DNA of 64,000 bases, taken from contig BDGG01000010.1 in assembly GCA_001949185.1 (NCBI GenBank), positions 877,773-941,772 on the forward strand, in the 5' to 3' direction. Position numbers and translations under genes: made by a program. This DNA comes from Ramazzottius varieornatus. Taxonomy: Eukaryota; Tardigrada; Eutardigrada; Parachela; Ramazzottiidae. Below the pieces are notes generated by a model. It was given only the letters and a program-made list of their open reading frames with translations, was not told the DNA's origin and searched no databases. Positions 21,501 through 33,000 of this stretch are shown piece by piece (positions within the stretch are counted from its first letter, which is position 1; the number at the start of each line of letters is the position of its first letter).

Positions 21501-24253
21501 GTCACCCGACTGGATCAGCTCCTGCTGAATCTTCTTCTTGACGTCCTGGACTTTCTTGCCTTTATATGGTCCTACCCTCAACACGCCCTCGTAGAAGCCT
21601 TTGCTGTAGACAAGCTCTTTAGCTACCGTTAGCTTCTCTTGATCGTTCTGACTGACGAGAGTCTTGTCGCTCTCGACAAGGAAGACGGCAGCCAAACCTT
21701 GGTACTTCGGGTCGGCACTGGCTGGAGGAAGATCAGGTACATCGATGATCGGAATCTACAAACAAACAAAAACTACCACGTTTGCCCTTTCTCTACCATC
21801 GATACACTATCAAGAACCTAGGCAAACAGACTCGACAAGATCATACTTCCAAGTCGCGCATGCTTTCCGACAAACATGCGAGGAAAATGCACCACTTAAA
21901 AAAATATTTTGTCGAGTTGGTTTTCGAGCTCCTATTTCACTTACCGGGTCGTATTTGACCATTTCCTCGGTTATTCCATATTTGCTGCGTAAAGCCTAAA
22001 GAACAAAATACCATGGCATTTTTAGAGTTCTCAGGAGCCGATTCAACTTTGAAAAACTGAAACAGCTGGTCCGTAAAAATTCTGATTAATTTGGCATGCG
22101 CTACCAGGTACCGTTCCTTGTTTGAAAGGGCGAACCCGTTATGCATGCTCGCTCGAGACTACCCAGGAGTTTTCTGGAGGGTTTCAACGTGCTTACTTCT
22201 TTCTTCTGGAGATCGCGAAGAGCTGCAAAGTCGTCGGGCGAATCCGAAGGTACACTGGTGACGATACCGGTACCTTTGTCATCTCGGACGTTCATCATCG
22301 GTAAGACGTATAGGTGGTCGTGGGAAGTGAGCGGAGCTCTCAGCTTCGCACCAAGGAGATCCTAAAAGATGGAAAGAACAATGCAAACGATATCCAACAG
22401 AAGATAGTCGCTGACTTTCTTGTGACTTACTTGGCCAGTGAGGTATCCACCACGTCCGACGCTGTCCACCTTCACCATCTTGCCGAAGTCTGCCGTGATC
22501 AGCTGGTACGACATGTTACGCGCAGACCTCTCGGTGGATATAACGATATCACCGTTCTTCAGCTCGCTCGCCATGTACCTGATCTCTGGTTTCACCCAGC
22601 AGTTCGTCTGCCCATACATGGTTTCCGGTCTGAGGGTAGCGGCGACAAGGAAGATATTTCTGTCCTTAACTTTCCTACAGCCAGACCTCTCAGTATCCCA
22701 CAAACTGAAGATACCTAATCGAGATAGTTTCTTACTCAAACACCGGCGGAAGCGGCTCCAGAACTTTCATCTTGATCAGGGTGTATTCCATCGGTCCAAC
22801 ACCCTAAAGGAAACAAACATTTCAGTTCCGTACTATCAGAGTGTAATCCGTGACATTACAAAATACTGTAAGGCAGAACATTCCGTGACGCTATAAACGT
22901 ACTAGTAAGTTTTACCTCTCCGGAAGCTCGATCGTGATCCATACAAGGCTGCTCGTCAGCCGGTGAGAAGATTGTGTTTCGCTTGCCGAAATCTATCTTT
23001 CCACGTTCCTTTAACCTTAAAAACTGCCATTTAACGAATGAGTCGTAAAACTGGTTGGCATCGGTGGTGATGAAGGACCTTCTCCAGTCAACCTGACATC
23101 AGAAAACCAACATTCTGTTGCTCAGATCATTCAGCCAAAGAACCCATAACCGAAAAATGCTCGTACTGCTTCAGACCGAACCGTATCACCACAAATCTTG
23201 TCTGACAGGGATAACGTAGTCATCAGTGAAACTCTCAAACAAAGACTTTAATGTATTGTGTTTCTGTGAACTCACTTTGACTCCCATGCTTTTCAGATCT
23301 TGGATGGCTAAAGGCGGAAAGTACTCCAGCCAGTGTTTCGGATCGGCAAACTTGGCGATCTCTGCATCATCCATTCCCAGCGACTTCATGATCTGCCATT
23401 GGAACTTGAAAGAACCTGCCTTGGCCACGGCTTTGCTCTACGAGAAGATAATCGGATGAGATACCGGGAATGACATTCTCTCATTCATACATTAGTGAAC
23501 GGGTTCAAAGTACCACCATTCAAATTACGTAATATTGTTCTGTGATCCAGAAGATTACACTAGCGATTACACTAGCGAAGATTACACTACCTTCTTTCCT
23601 TTCGCTTTGTTTTCCGGAATAACGTCACCTTGGCCCTTGTCGGGAGCGCCTTCGGTGTTCTCTTGTTCTTCATCCTCATTCGGGAAGACCGGCGGATACC
23701 CGAAGAGCTCCATTTCTCTAGCTATCTTGTCTGAGCTCGCCTAGAAAAACCCGCAAATCGCTCATACAATTTTAACTTTGAGACGGAAATCCAAAATAGG
23801 ATTTGATTAGTTTACCTTGATAGGCATTCCCGTACAATGGAAGCCAAATGGAAACAGACAGTGTTTGCCTTTCATCCGCTGATATCCCACTGCAAACTAA
23901 ACTTCCAACATTACGTTAGTTCTGAACGGCATCTTACACTTTCCACATCGACGCGATCTTGAACATATTACCTCACACTTCGACAGGGAGAACGTATGGC
24001 CCAGATGGAGACGTCCATTCATGTAGGGATAAGGAAACGTAACAAGATATTTCGATTTCTTCCTGTAAACACAAGTCACCAATCATGTCATAAGCTCCAG
24101 TGCTGCCAAAACACCAGCTGATATCACTTACTCGTTAAGAAAGGTTTCTGGAGCATCCTCTTCGAAGATCTTCTGTTTCTTCCACTCCTCCTGCACATCC
24201 TTCTCGACGGCGAGGAGCGAAGTTACCTTCGCTCGCCCTTTCTGCTGCTCCAT
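18507..24253 (-). CDS. LARS1: Leucyl-tRNA synthetase, cytoplasmic
   Basis: This class I synthetase attaches leucine to tRNA-Leu in the cytosol. The ATG at 24253 begins [20 protein letters not shown], and exon 1 ends at 24132. The HIGH motif is present as [19 protein letters not shown] (about 23990-24050). The CP1 editing domain has the conserved segment [20 protein letters not shown] (about 22230-22295). The KMSKS loop is exact in [20 protein letters not shown] (about 20245-20300), followed by the anticodon-binding domain. The C-terminal exon (19157-18507) ends VNGSK. The eukaryotic/archaeal-type architecture and the lack of a transit peptide argue for the cytosolic enzyme. It has about 12-14 exons. 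Introns carry MITE copies and three copies of a separate 65-bp repeat. It is divergent from the coiled-coil gene at 24884. Confidence 0.9.
19625..19738. mobile_element. Palindromic MITE copy (LARS intron)
   Basis: CGATCGTTTTACAAGTGGCG lies on the left and ATCATTTGCCCACGCG on the right, a TIR end also seen near 61066. The right core is degraded (TGCGTTACTTG). Confidence 0.7.
20735..20803 (+). repeat. 65-bp interspersed repeat, copy 1 (LARS intron)
   Basis: It starts TTGCAAGCGCTACTAGGTGT and ends GAACCCGTTATGCCTGC. Copies 2 and 3 are in other LARS introns in the same orientation. The type is unknown; there are no clear terminal inverted repeats. Confidence 0.75.
21112..21178 (+). repeat. 65-bp interspersed repeat, copy 2 (LARS intron)
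   Basis: It starts TTGCAAGCGCTACCAGGTAT and ends GAACCCGTTATGCCTGC. It is about 85% identical by eye to copy 1. Confidence 0.75.
21825..21925. mobile_element. Palindromic MITE copy (LARS intron)
   Basis: GACTCGACAAGATCATACTT then CCAAGTCGCGCATGC on the left. AATGCACCACTT and ATTTTGTCGAGTTGG on the right form the inverted partner. Confidence 0.75.
22085..22150 (+). repeat. 65-bp interspersed repeat, copy 3 (LARS intron)
   Basis: It contains TTTGGCATGCGCTACCAGGT and GCGAACCCGTTATGCATGC. This is the most diverged of the three LARS intron copies. Confidence 0.7.
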
Positions 24254-24883
24254 CGTACGACACTGCTGCAGTAGTCTTGGTCAGGCAACACAGGGAAACA
24301 ATCCAGTCACAAATCGGAGCGAGAAAAGTTCAAAAAGAATTCCCACAGTTGATAAGACCGTAAGACCGGAAAAAAAATTTCGTCATCAGCATTTCCGGTG
24401 GAAACAACTCAAACAAGCCCAATCAGCCCTTTGACATATGACCATTGAGTCAATTGCAACAGAAAACATCGTTTCGACATGTGGAAACCAAATGACCGGC
24501 TACCCTCCTTTCCATTGTGAGTGACACTTACGTCAGTTACGTGTCCACGAAACCAGCCCTTTGGGCCGGGGGGTAACCTCGATGCACACCAAAAAACAGC
24601 GAGTGCCAATGAATCAAGGTCGTTTTGTCTTGATTGAGAGACCGCCACATTCAAGCGGTACACTGCGAAATCCAGAACGTTCTCAATCAATCAAGTCAAC
24701 AAGGTATCCTTGTGATTGTTCGGCGTCGACGAGCGCTGGGGGCCAATTCCGGTTTTTCGCGCTTCGTTCAAACAGTTGAAAATTTTCGAGAACAACGGAA
24801 GCCATTATAGTTTTCCGGAGCTAGCAACTGTCCTGATTCCCGTATTGTTTTTTCTCTTCCAGGTACTCTCCAGCAGCTCCACA
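24254..24883. promoter_or_regulatory. Divergent region between LARS and the coiled-coil gene
   Basis: This 630-bp spacer lies between head-to-head genes. An acceptor-like TCTCTTCCAG at about 24852-24861 just upstream of the ATG at 24884 suggests the plus-strand gene has a 5' UTR exon here. Small frames in it show no motif. Confidence 0.35.
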
Positions 24884-26515
24884 ATGGGCAGATACTCCCT
24901 CGGAGAGCTTCCTCCCTCGCCACCCGAGATCAAGGCTAAACCTCGTCTCTCTCTTATGAACGCCACCATGCTGATGGATGCCTGCAGCTGTCCCTCCCGT
25001 CTAACCGAATGGTTCAAGATCTTCTGCGAACATCCTCACACCTGGCTGATGATCCGCATCCTGGCCATCATTAAACTTGTCTTCTACTTTGATGTTGTAG
25101 CTGTCTTCCTGCTGATGGACGTAGTTCGAACTGTACTCTTCGCAAACGAAAGGCGCGTGGACGTCAAAGACAACCCCAAGGACGTTACGGTGGGCGATCT
25201 GAGTACGGTCATGGATGGCTTCATCCAGACGGCTGAAGGTGACAGCCAAACGGACAATGTGGAAATCAGTGTGGAAAAGGTGAGCGACGTCTTCTCTTGT
25301 CAAACGGAACGTAATGTCCAAAACGTTTCTTCCAGCACGATCCTGAAGAATGTTCGGAAGTTATTCTCCCCGAAAAAGAAGTGGCTGAAACGGAGATGCA
25401 GACTGAAGAAGTAACCAAAGTCTTTCCAAGCCTTGAGGATGTTTCTGTCCAAACCATAGATGAAGATAAGCCACCTTCACCTGAAGTGACTGACTGCGGG
25501 GTTCAAACAGACACCGAAAGAATATCAGCAAAAGAAACCGCCGACGTGGAAAGTGAGACGGTGGTAGTTGAGACCATGACCATCGAAACCCAAACTGACG
25601 AGCAAGAAATGGCTCCAGAATCTCCTCAACGAGAAACGAAGGACTCAGACTTCCAGACAGAGATGGAAATCGTTCCTACGAAAGAAGGTGTCGACTGTAG
25701 AACTCAGAAGAAGATGGTGGAAGGCTCCATCCCGACAGCTGATGCCGATAACCAAACAGACGATGTCGTTTTCAGTGTGGAAAAGGTAAGCTAAAGAGCC
25801 TGTCTTCTGTTGAACTGATTATGTCTATAACGTTTTGTCTTTATAGCGCTTAGCGGATGTCGATACCCAGACGGAAGAAGAACAGAAACCGCCGGAAGGA
25901 AGCGAAGCGAAGCCGGAGAAGACTCAAGTGGAAAGACCCGAGCAAGCTTCGGTAAGTGTCCAAACAGACTCAGAATTTCAGCCGATTCCCGCCTTCATTG
26001 ATCGCCTCTACTCGATCTACACCGAGAAGAACAAAGGTGACAGCAGAAGGGTTGACTTCGATGTCAACGAAGCCCTGAATGAAGAACTGAAAGACAAGCA
26101 GGCCGACCTGGAAAGAAAGATTGTCGAAATTGAAGACCTGAAGTCAAAGCTCACCGAGCTGGACAATCTGGAGAACGAACTGACAAACACAAAAGAGCGA
26201 GTGGTCGCTTTGGAACAGGAGAAAGATGAACTGAAGGATAAGCTGGTCGAAACGCAAGCTGAGTTGACCAAGATGGAAACCGTAGTAGATAGTAGTCTCA
26301 ATGAATACGGCTTGATGGAAGAGCGTCTTGCTGCGATTGAAAGGGAAGCTGAAGTGAAGGAGAACCGAATCGAAGATCTGTGTGAAGAGATTGCGGAATG
26401 GAAAGAACGCTGCGCCAAGATGACAATGAGCGTCCAGTCATCTAACGCATCTTTCCACAGCTCGTTTTACCCCGACGCCTCCAGTAAAACTGATGTCAAC
26501 TTGATAGAAATCTAG
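24884..26515 (+). CDS. Membrane-anchored coiled-coil protein with repeated QT motifs, unrecognised family
   Basis: Three phase-0 exons: 24884-25279, 25336-25785 and 25847-26515 (about 505 residues). The N-terminus is cytosolic-looking (SLGELPPSPPEIKAK). A hydrophobic hairpin or single membrane segment follows: WLMIRILAIIKLVFYFDVVA plus VFLLMDVV. The middle (about residues 105-310) is acidic and disordered, with about ten spaced QT motifs: SQTD, MQTE, VQTI, VQTD, TQTD, FQTE, NQTD, TQTE, VQTD. Exons 1 and 2 end with near-identical segments (DSQTDNVEISVEK and DNQTDDVVFSVEK), a trace of internal duplication. From about residue 330 there is a long heptad coiled coil (LKSKLTELDNLENELTNTKE), then a Ser-rich tail. 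TQT-type motifs are typical binding sites of dynein light chain LC8; that role is inference. No known family was recognised. Confidence 0.75.
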
Positions 26516-27054
26516 AATGTTTCTTCCGACCTTCTCTTTAAAGCTTTAAACCTCTCTTCCCGTCGAGGTTTACTGTATTTTCGTTTCCAATGAATCTTGA
26601 TTTTTACTCTATTTACAGTGTGTTATTCTCGGTCCGACAAGTTGTTAGACTCTACGCGTATCATCCAGCCTTGTTTATATGCCCATATGTGAACATGGAT
26701 ATTCTTATGTGTGGCTTCTCAGTTTTTGCAGCTGAACGTTACTCGGAAGCTTGGCGAACAAACTCGACCAGATCGTTTCCTAGGTGGCACATGTTATCAG
26801 TGTTGTTGGCTGGAAGCGTGCGCCATCTGGGAAGACGAGCTGGTCAAGTCTTTTTGTCGAGCATCCCACCTCTCAACTAAATGCCTTTTCAGTTTTAAAC
26901 TGTATGAAAAATACTATCAGGAAACTCTCCTCTCTTTTGGCAAAACTGGTACAGAAGAAAACCGGATTCTTCACCGGAATGTACACGAAACGTGGTGAAC
27001 AAAATCAGCCCCTGCCAAGTGGCGGCCACAAAATACAATCAGATCAGGATTTGT
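26516..27054. other. Convergent spacer containing a MITE
   Basis: This holds the 3' UTR of the coiled-coil gene and of PITPNM. The open frames here (for example 26784-27266) run through the MITE and look non-coding. Confidence 0.5.
26752..26858. mobile_element. Palindromic MITE copy
   Basis: AACTCGACCAGATCGTTTCC then TAGGTGGCACATG on the left. GCGTGCGCCATCTGGGAAGA then CGAGCTGGTCAAGT on the right. It lies 3' of the coiled-coil gene, the only clear copy outside an intron. Confidence 0.75.
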
Positions 27055-30000
27055 CTAAAACCGGTGGAAAAAGCCTCGGCGCTTACCACCGCCACCAATA
27101 CTGCCTTTTAAAGACTGGTTGTCTTTCTCTTCTTTGGGCGACGACTCATCGTGAGCGCGGAACGAAAAGCGCGGCGTGTAGGGCGAATGCGAGGATGCCG
27201 AGCCGGAAGTACCCGAGCTTGGTGGAGGCGACTCAGGGAATTGCGAGGTCCTCCGTTGTCGGTTGATGGACTTGTTACGACGTATTTCAGGTGCGCTGGT
27301 TGGGACAGGAAGGCTGAAGCAACCGCGCCGTATCATCATTCGAGCATTACCTTGAGCTGGACGAGACCCACCAGGAGCCATCAATGCGTTCAAATGAGCA
27401 GAGTAACCGTCGTTTAGCATCTACAAAGGTAAGTAAGGTTAGAAAGATGCTACAGTAGGCCAAGAACGTGCCGCGGTCTACGAAAACTCCCTTCCAAAAA
27501 CGAAAAGAACTTTGGTTGGAACTTAGACTTTTCTGACAGTTTCAAAACTAGTGCAAGTTGCAACTATAGAATTGACAGAATTATCCATTTACAAACCACT
27601 GCACAAACTCAGATGACATATACATTCACGATAGTTTTCTGCGTTAGCTCCGTTATCAACACAGCGACACTTCTTCTTCAATGCTATGGTCAGTTTACTG
27701 CGCTCATTTATATTTCATACAATTACTGTTACAGTGTAGGCAAATAAGGTACTCTAAGAGGGGGCAAGGCCAGAATAGACGTGACGCAGAAAGCAAACAG
27801 CTGATCAAGCTGCAATCCAGAGACGTGAACTGCCGCTTGAACTGCTGATTACTTCGAGCCGGAGTTTCTACGTCACTTGTCGAAAACTCGATTTTGGCCC
27901 TCCCCCTTTTAGAGTAACTTAATTGCCCACATTGTATCTTACCGTAGCCTTTTCCTGGAACCTCTTGGAAGCTTTCCCGATACAGTAAATCTGGTCAGGT
28001 TTCAGCCCGACACTACTGTAGACTTGGATGTCTTTGGCCGAACCGTAGGCGAAACGGATGACAACGCCAGCCTGAAAGAGGACCATGAAACTGTCGGCAA
28101 GAGGTATTCCGCCAACAAAATGTTAAGAGGAACTTACTTGTTCGATGAGGTCCTTCAAGTAGTCGGACTTTTGCCGCTGTGGGTCAGTCGTTACTCCTTC
28201 GGAGAAGGACACCATGCCGTGGGGAAAGTTGTGATGGGCCAGCCATCGTACCACGGCTTGATGCTGCATATCTGGCCTGCCAGTTATGTACACAATCAGG
28301 TAACCTTAAAGCAAAATAATACACTATAATCGCGTAGAATCCTTGTTGCAATGAAACGGACCCACTTACCGAGCTCTTGCCAATGGCGCACGATGTCCAC
28401 AGCTCCAGCGCGGACCTTCGGGTCCTTGCCGGTCACAGACAAACTGGCAGTGAAGGAGCCATCGATACTGAAGACCACAGCTTCGGTTCGTGCAGGAACT
28501 ACGGTCAGATAGAGATCGACAGAAGTGTGGTCACCTCTAAAGAGAGAACGGTTTCCTTTAAGAGAAGGAACTGGAAGAATGGAGCGAGGTCTGCTCACCG
28601 CACAACCATCTTCACCGGATACATTCCCAGTCCGAGCTTCTTGTCATCCGGCACGGTGAAGTCTACTCTACCATGGCCAGACGTGACTTCCGTTCCGAAG
28701 AGGACCCATTCCCCCGATGGCGGCTGCGTCATGACATAAATGTCGACTCGCTCGCCCGTTAACGTCAGCAAGTCCAGCGGACCGTACATGAAGCGCGCAT
28801 GCAGCGTCTGTGCCTGGTTCTCTCCCACTACCACGTCATTGCCTCGGTGATTAGGATGCATGTTCTGGAAAATAACCACTCGTTGTAGATATGGCAAACG
28901 AACCTATTCATGGGAAATTCAGCCCATGATCAAAAATACGACAACTGGCACGTGGGTAAATGATTTAAACCAGCCCTCTTTCCCAAGCGGCGCACCCTTG
29001 CGATCAATAACAATGAAAACGTGCGCGACTCGAGAAAGCGATCTGGCTCGCGTCCGAATTGCAGTCTGAAGACGGTATTGTCCACCTACTTTTAGCTTGA
29101 TCGACGTCCTGCGTCTGAGCCATTTCTCCGTCGGGCGTTGTGATGAGAAACTCAACCGGAAATTACTTTCATCATTAGCAAAGGCATTGTCCGGCTGGAA
29201 TATCTACCAAAGAAAACCGGATATAAACTTGTTTGATCAAGCTTTGGAAAAAAGAGACAGCTTGGGTTTGGTCCCACCTGACGGATCATGAAAGCGACCA
29301 CATCTAGCGATTCCCAGAAGCTGGCGTGAAAAAGATGTGGGAGTGCGCTAGTCGGGAAGGAGCCCGCGCCTTCGGGGCAATACAGGGCATAGTCGATGCG
29401 CTTACTTCCCCACCAATTCCTCGACACTAGAAAAGAGAAAGACATTGCTAAACGAGGCGTGTAAGCATGTAGTGGAAGGCAGCGTACCGTGACCGACTGT
29501 CTGCAGGGAGAAGAGCTGATCGCTGGGGTTGCCCATGTCGCCAGTGTTCTCGTAGCTCTTTTCCTCGAACAAGTGCTTGTTCTGTTGGACCTGCTCGTAC
29601 AAGAAAAGGGAACGACCGTCGCCGAGAGGGAACTTCTGGTAGCGAGGAACTGAGACTGGTTTCAGGAAGGCAAACTTTGCGGCGAGCAAGGGTTCTATGC
29701 GTGTGGCGGAGGGATCCATGGCATGAAAAAGGTTGAAGAGCTGGGAACACCAGGGCCTTTGCGGAGGACCTACAAAAAACAGATGAACATGGCGAACAAC
29801 ATCCGCAACACAAGATCGGAATATTTACCATTTAGGCGCCCATATATAAATTGAACATGATCACTATCTAAAAGTGACGCACTCTTCCATTGTTATTAAC
29901 TGGCAGTGTGCGCCACTGGGGAAAACGGTCGTGTTGCCTGGTAAAAAATTTCGGGAGTGTTTTTGTCAGATATGTTTACTTTTCTGACAATTTTTAAGAA

Positions 30001-33000
30001 GTAACGTTGTATCGAATGCAAGTAGATTTTTCTACCTAATTTAGAAAATAATTAATGTACTCAGCCGGAAGATCTTCTCTTACATGAGCAACGGGTTCAC
30101 GAGACAAAGTGGGAATACTGTATACCCGTGTATGTAAACTAGCTGATCATCGCGTCAATAATTAAGTTTAACGGGTGCACTTAGTTGCGTGCTATGGATG
30201 GAAATGGCCTCTTAGCGGCTAGCAATCAATAGAGATGCGATGTACAAACATCGAGCATACCATATCTATCATCCGTGTTCTCGCAAAACTTCCGGTAGGC
30301 TAATATGAGGCCTAGGGGACAGCCGAACATAAAGACGTCGCCGACATCAAAGTCAAAGCGCAAAGCGGCCTCGCTGCTCGACGTGTGATCCGAGGCTCGC
30401 CGTCCCACCGTCTTGTCGACAATGGGGGCTGACAAGTAACGCCCTGACTCGTTCAGGGATGCAAAGACTGGTATATTGGGCAGCTGCGTTACTGCCGTCC
30501 CTGGATTCGATAAGGAGCGCGAAGCCGGATACGTTGTGGGTCGCAACATTGGTCGCGAAGACACCGGCGCCTCCTGCAACAAACGGGAAGAAAAATATGT
30601 TCGAACCCCTTTAAAGCGACATAAAACATGAAGAACACAACTCAAGAAAACGCACGATGCACAGTTTCGCATATTATGAAAGACAACCAAAATCGAATTT
30701 TTGAAGCCAGAACAGCTTTGGCGCTGGCTTCAACTCGAATCATATTCGCAACCTATTAATAACTTTCAAATTTCTGAAACCAAAGTCTAACCAAAGAGCT
30801 CGTCTTTATCTGAAATTTCTGGGTCCCTTACCGGCTGTTTGGATCCGTTGGTGGTACAAGCAGGTATGGCCGTCGAGCCAGCGACGGCGCCTCCACAGCT
30901 AGAGGACGAACCCACGGTCGCCGGAGCGGAGAACGGTGGCGGAGGGTAGTTCTCGTTGTTACGTTCCGAAGAAATGCTGGACGAGCTGCCTTCGTGGGTT
31001 CCATACCGGCACAGCGCGTCGTAGACCAGCAGACCGGCTGTGTTGTCACCCACCAGGCACACAGGACCTTTATAGCCTTTGCCTTCGGCTGAATGGAGGA
31101 AGTCGGAGTAGATTTGGTTGGCTTTGTTGATGCACTTGGATAGCGTCTCGCGGTACGTGCTGGAGGATGTAGCGAAGAGGGAGAGCGCGCTGAGGTGGTT
31201 GAGATCCTGGCTTATGTGCGAAGGCTCGGTGGAAGAGACTGCGTCGAAGCTGTACGGCGTCAGACTGGAAAAAATCACAGCCTCCATTCAGCAAATAATC
31301 AAACGATTCACAAACACCCATTCTTCCCTTCAGAACAAACGATGAAAAAAGTCGTAACAGATCAGTCCGAACCTAATTTCGGTATATAACTCGGAATGCG
31401 CCACTAACCGCAGACCGACCGAGCTTAAAGTCCAACAGCACCCACTTTAACCTGCGCATTTGTTTTGGTAATGTAGTCTATCAGTCGCTGCACCCTTTTC
31501 ACCAGTTTCCTACGAATTTTTATTAAGGTCGACCATCATCAGCGTCCACTCTGTTATCGAGGTAGTGGATTAGCCCACCTGGAAAGTACGCTGAGGGGCT
31601 CCGCGCAGATGGGTGGACATCGGACACCCTTGACGACGACATGTCCGCTGAGGGAAGGATAGTGCGCGTTGATGACGGTCTCGAAACACGAAGAGAAGGT
31701 AGAAATGTCGGCACGGTTGCCATTGAGATCGATGGTGGAGCTATTGTCAAGGATGCAGCCCCCGTGAAAGACTAGAATCAACACTGACGTCGGACATGTC
31801 TCGCTGACATCTTCCGTCATGTCAGTCATGCGTGGGGCTTGTGTTAAGACCAGCCGCATACGATCCGACTTAAAGTTGGCCGAAAAAATACTGTCTGTAA
31901 AAGAAGAGAGGATAGCATGAAGGCCCTTCAGGTCCCGACAATGTCACATCAACTTGCCATCACTGCCAATCTAACCACATCCGATCAGAGATAACACAAA
32001 CGTCCGCGGATGAAAGATCATATGCATGCATTACATACCATCTTTGGCATTTACGGATGTTGACGGCACTTCATCCTCCTCCACCAACTCCATAGAGCTC
32101 CATTTGACCAACGGCGTCACCTTTGCTTCTTCCGACTCTATGAAAGAATCTAACAAAAAAAGCCACTCTAATCGCATCGACATTGAGCCCTGTGGAGAAA
32201 AAGTCTCGACAGACAGGGCGAACTTTCCCATGGAAGATAAATCCTCCAAAAACGTCCATAGCTCCATACAGGAGGATGGTTAGGCATAAAAGCTACTTTC
32301 CATGCAGGTAGAATAAGAGTGATTTCACGAAATGACTAAATGGGAGCTGGGCAAACAAAACGTCCCACCCAACAGCAATGAACACATTCGGCATTTCAAA
32401 TAACCATATTGTACGTCTTGTTTGCCTAGCTTTCCGAAAATGAAAGACGAAAGACATTTATTACCAGGTGCGTCAAAGAACTCATCCTCGGAGCCGTCCT
32501 CGAGATCAGTACGGAGGCCTTCAAGGACTCCACAGGAGTCTGTGGCGAAGGACCCATCTGAAAAGCACAACAGTACGTGAGTGGCATTGTACCAAAGAGG
32601 CTTATCGAAGGATTCCATTCGTGGCCTAAAAAGATGTAATTACTCGGAGAATGGAAGGATTGTTTAGATCCGCTTCGGGATCGATCCAGGATGGCGCCGG
32701 CTGGATTTTTATGACTGGGCGTTGTTTCAAGGGAGGCAACGCGCGTCAGGCTGTTGCGCCGACTAGAGCTCTTGAGGGTGATGTTCACTGTGGGCGACGC
32801 CGCCGACAGAGATGAATTGGACGCTGGCGGAGGCATATTCTCATCTGGTAAATAATAATCTAAGCCTTGACGAGCGAAGAAAATGATCAACGAGCTCGGG
32901 TCGTTACTTGACTTCACACTTTACGCTGACTCTTACCGCTGTTGGCCATTCTGGCAGCTAGTGCCAACTGTGTCTCACGTTCCAGCCGTCGGATGTCGCT

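Noticed and set aside
20735-22150. tRNA-derived SINE interpretation of the 65-bp LARS intron repeat
   Set aside because: In the transcript orientation a B-box-like GGGTTCA precedes an A-box-like stretch, the wrong order for a Pol III promoter.
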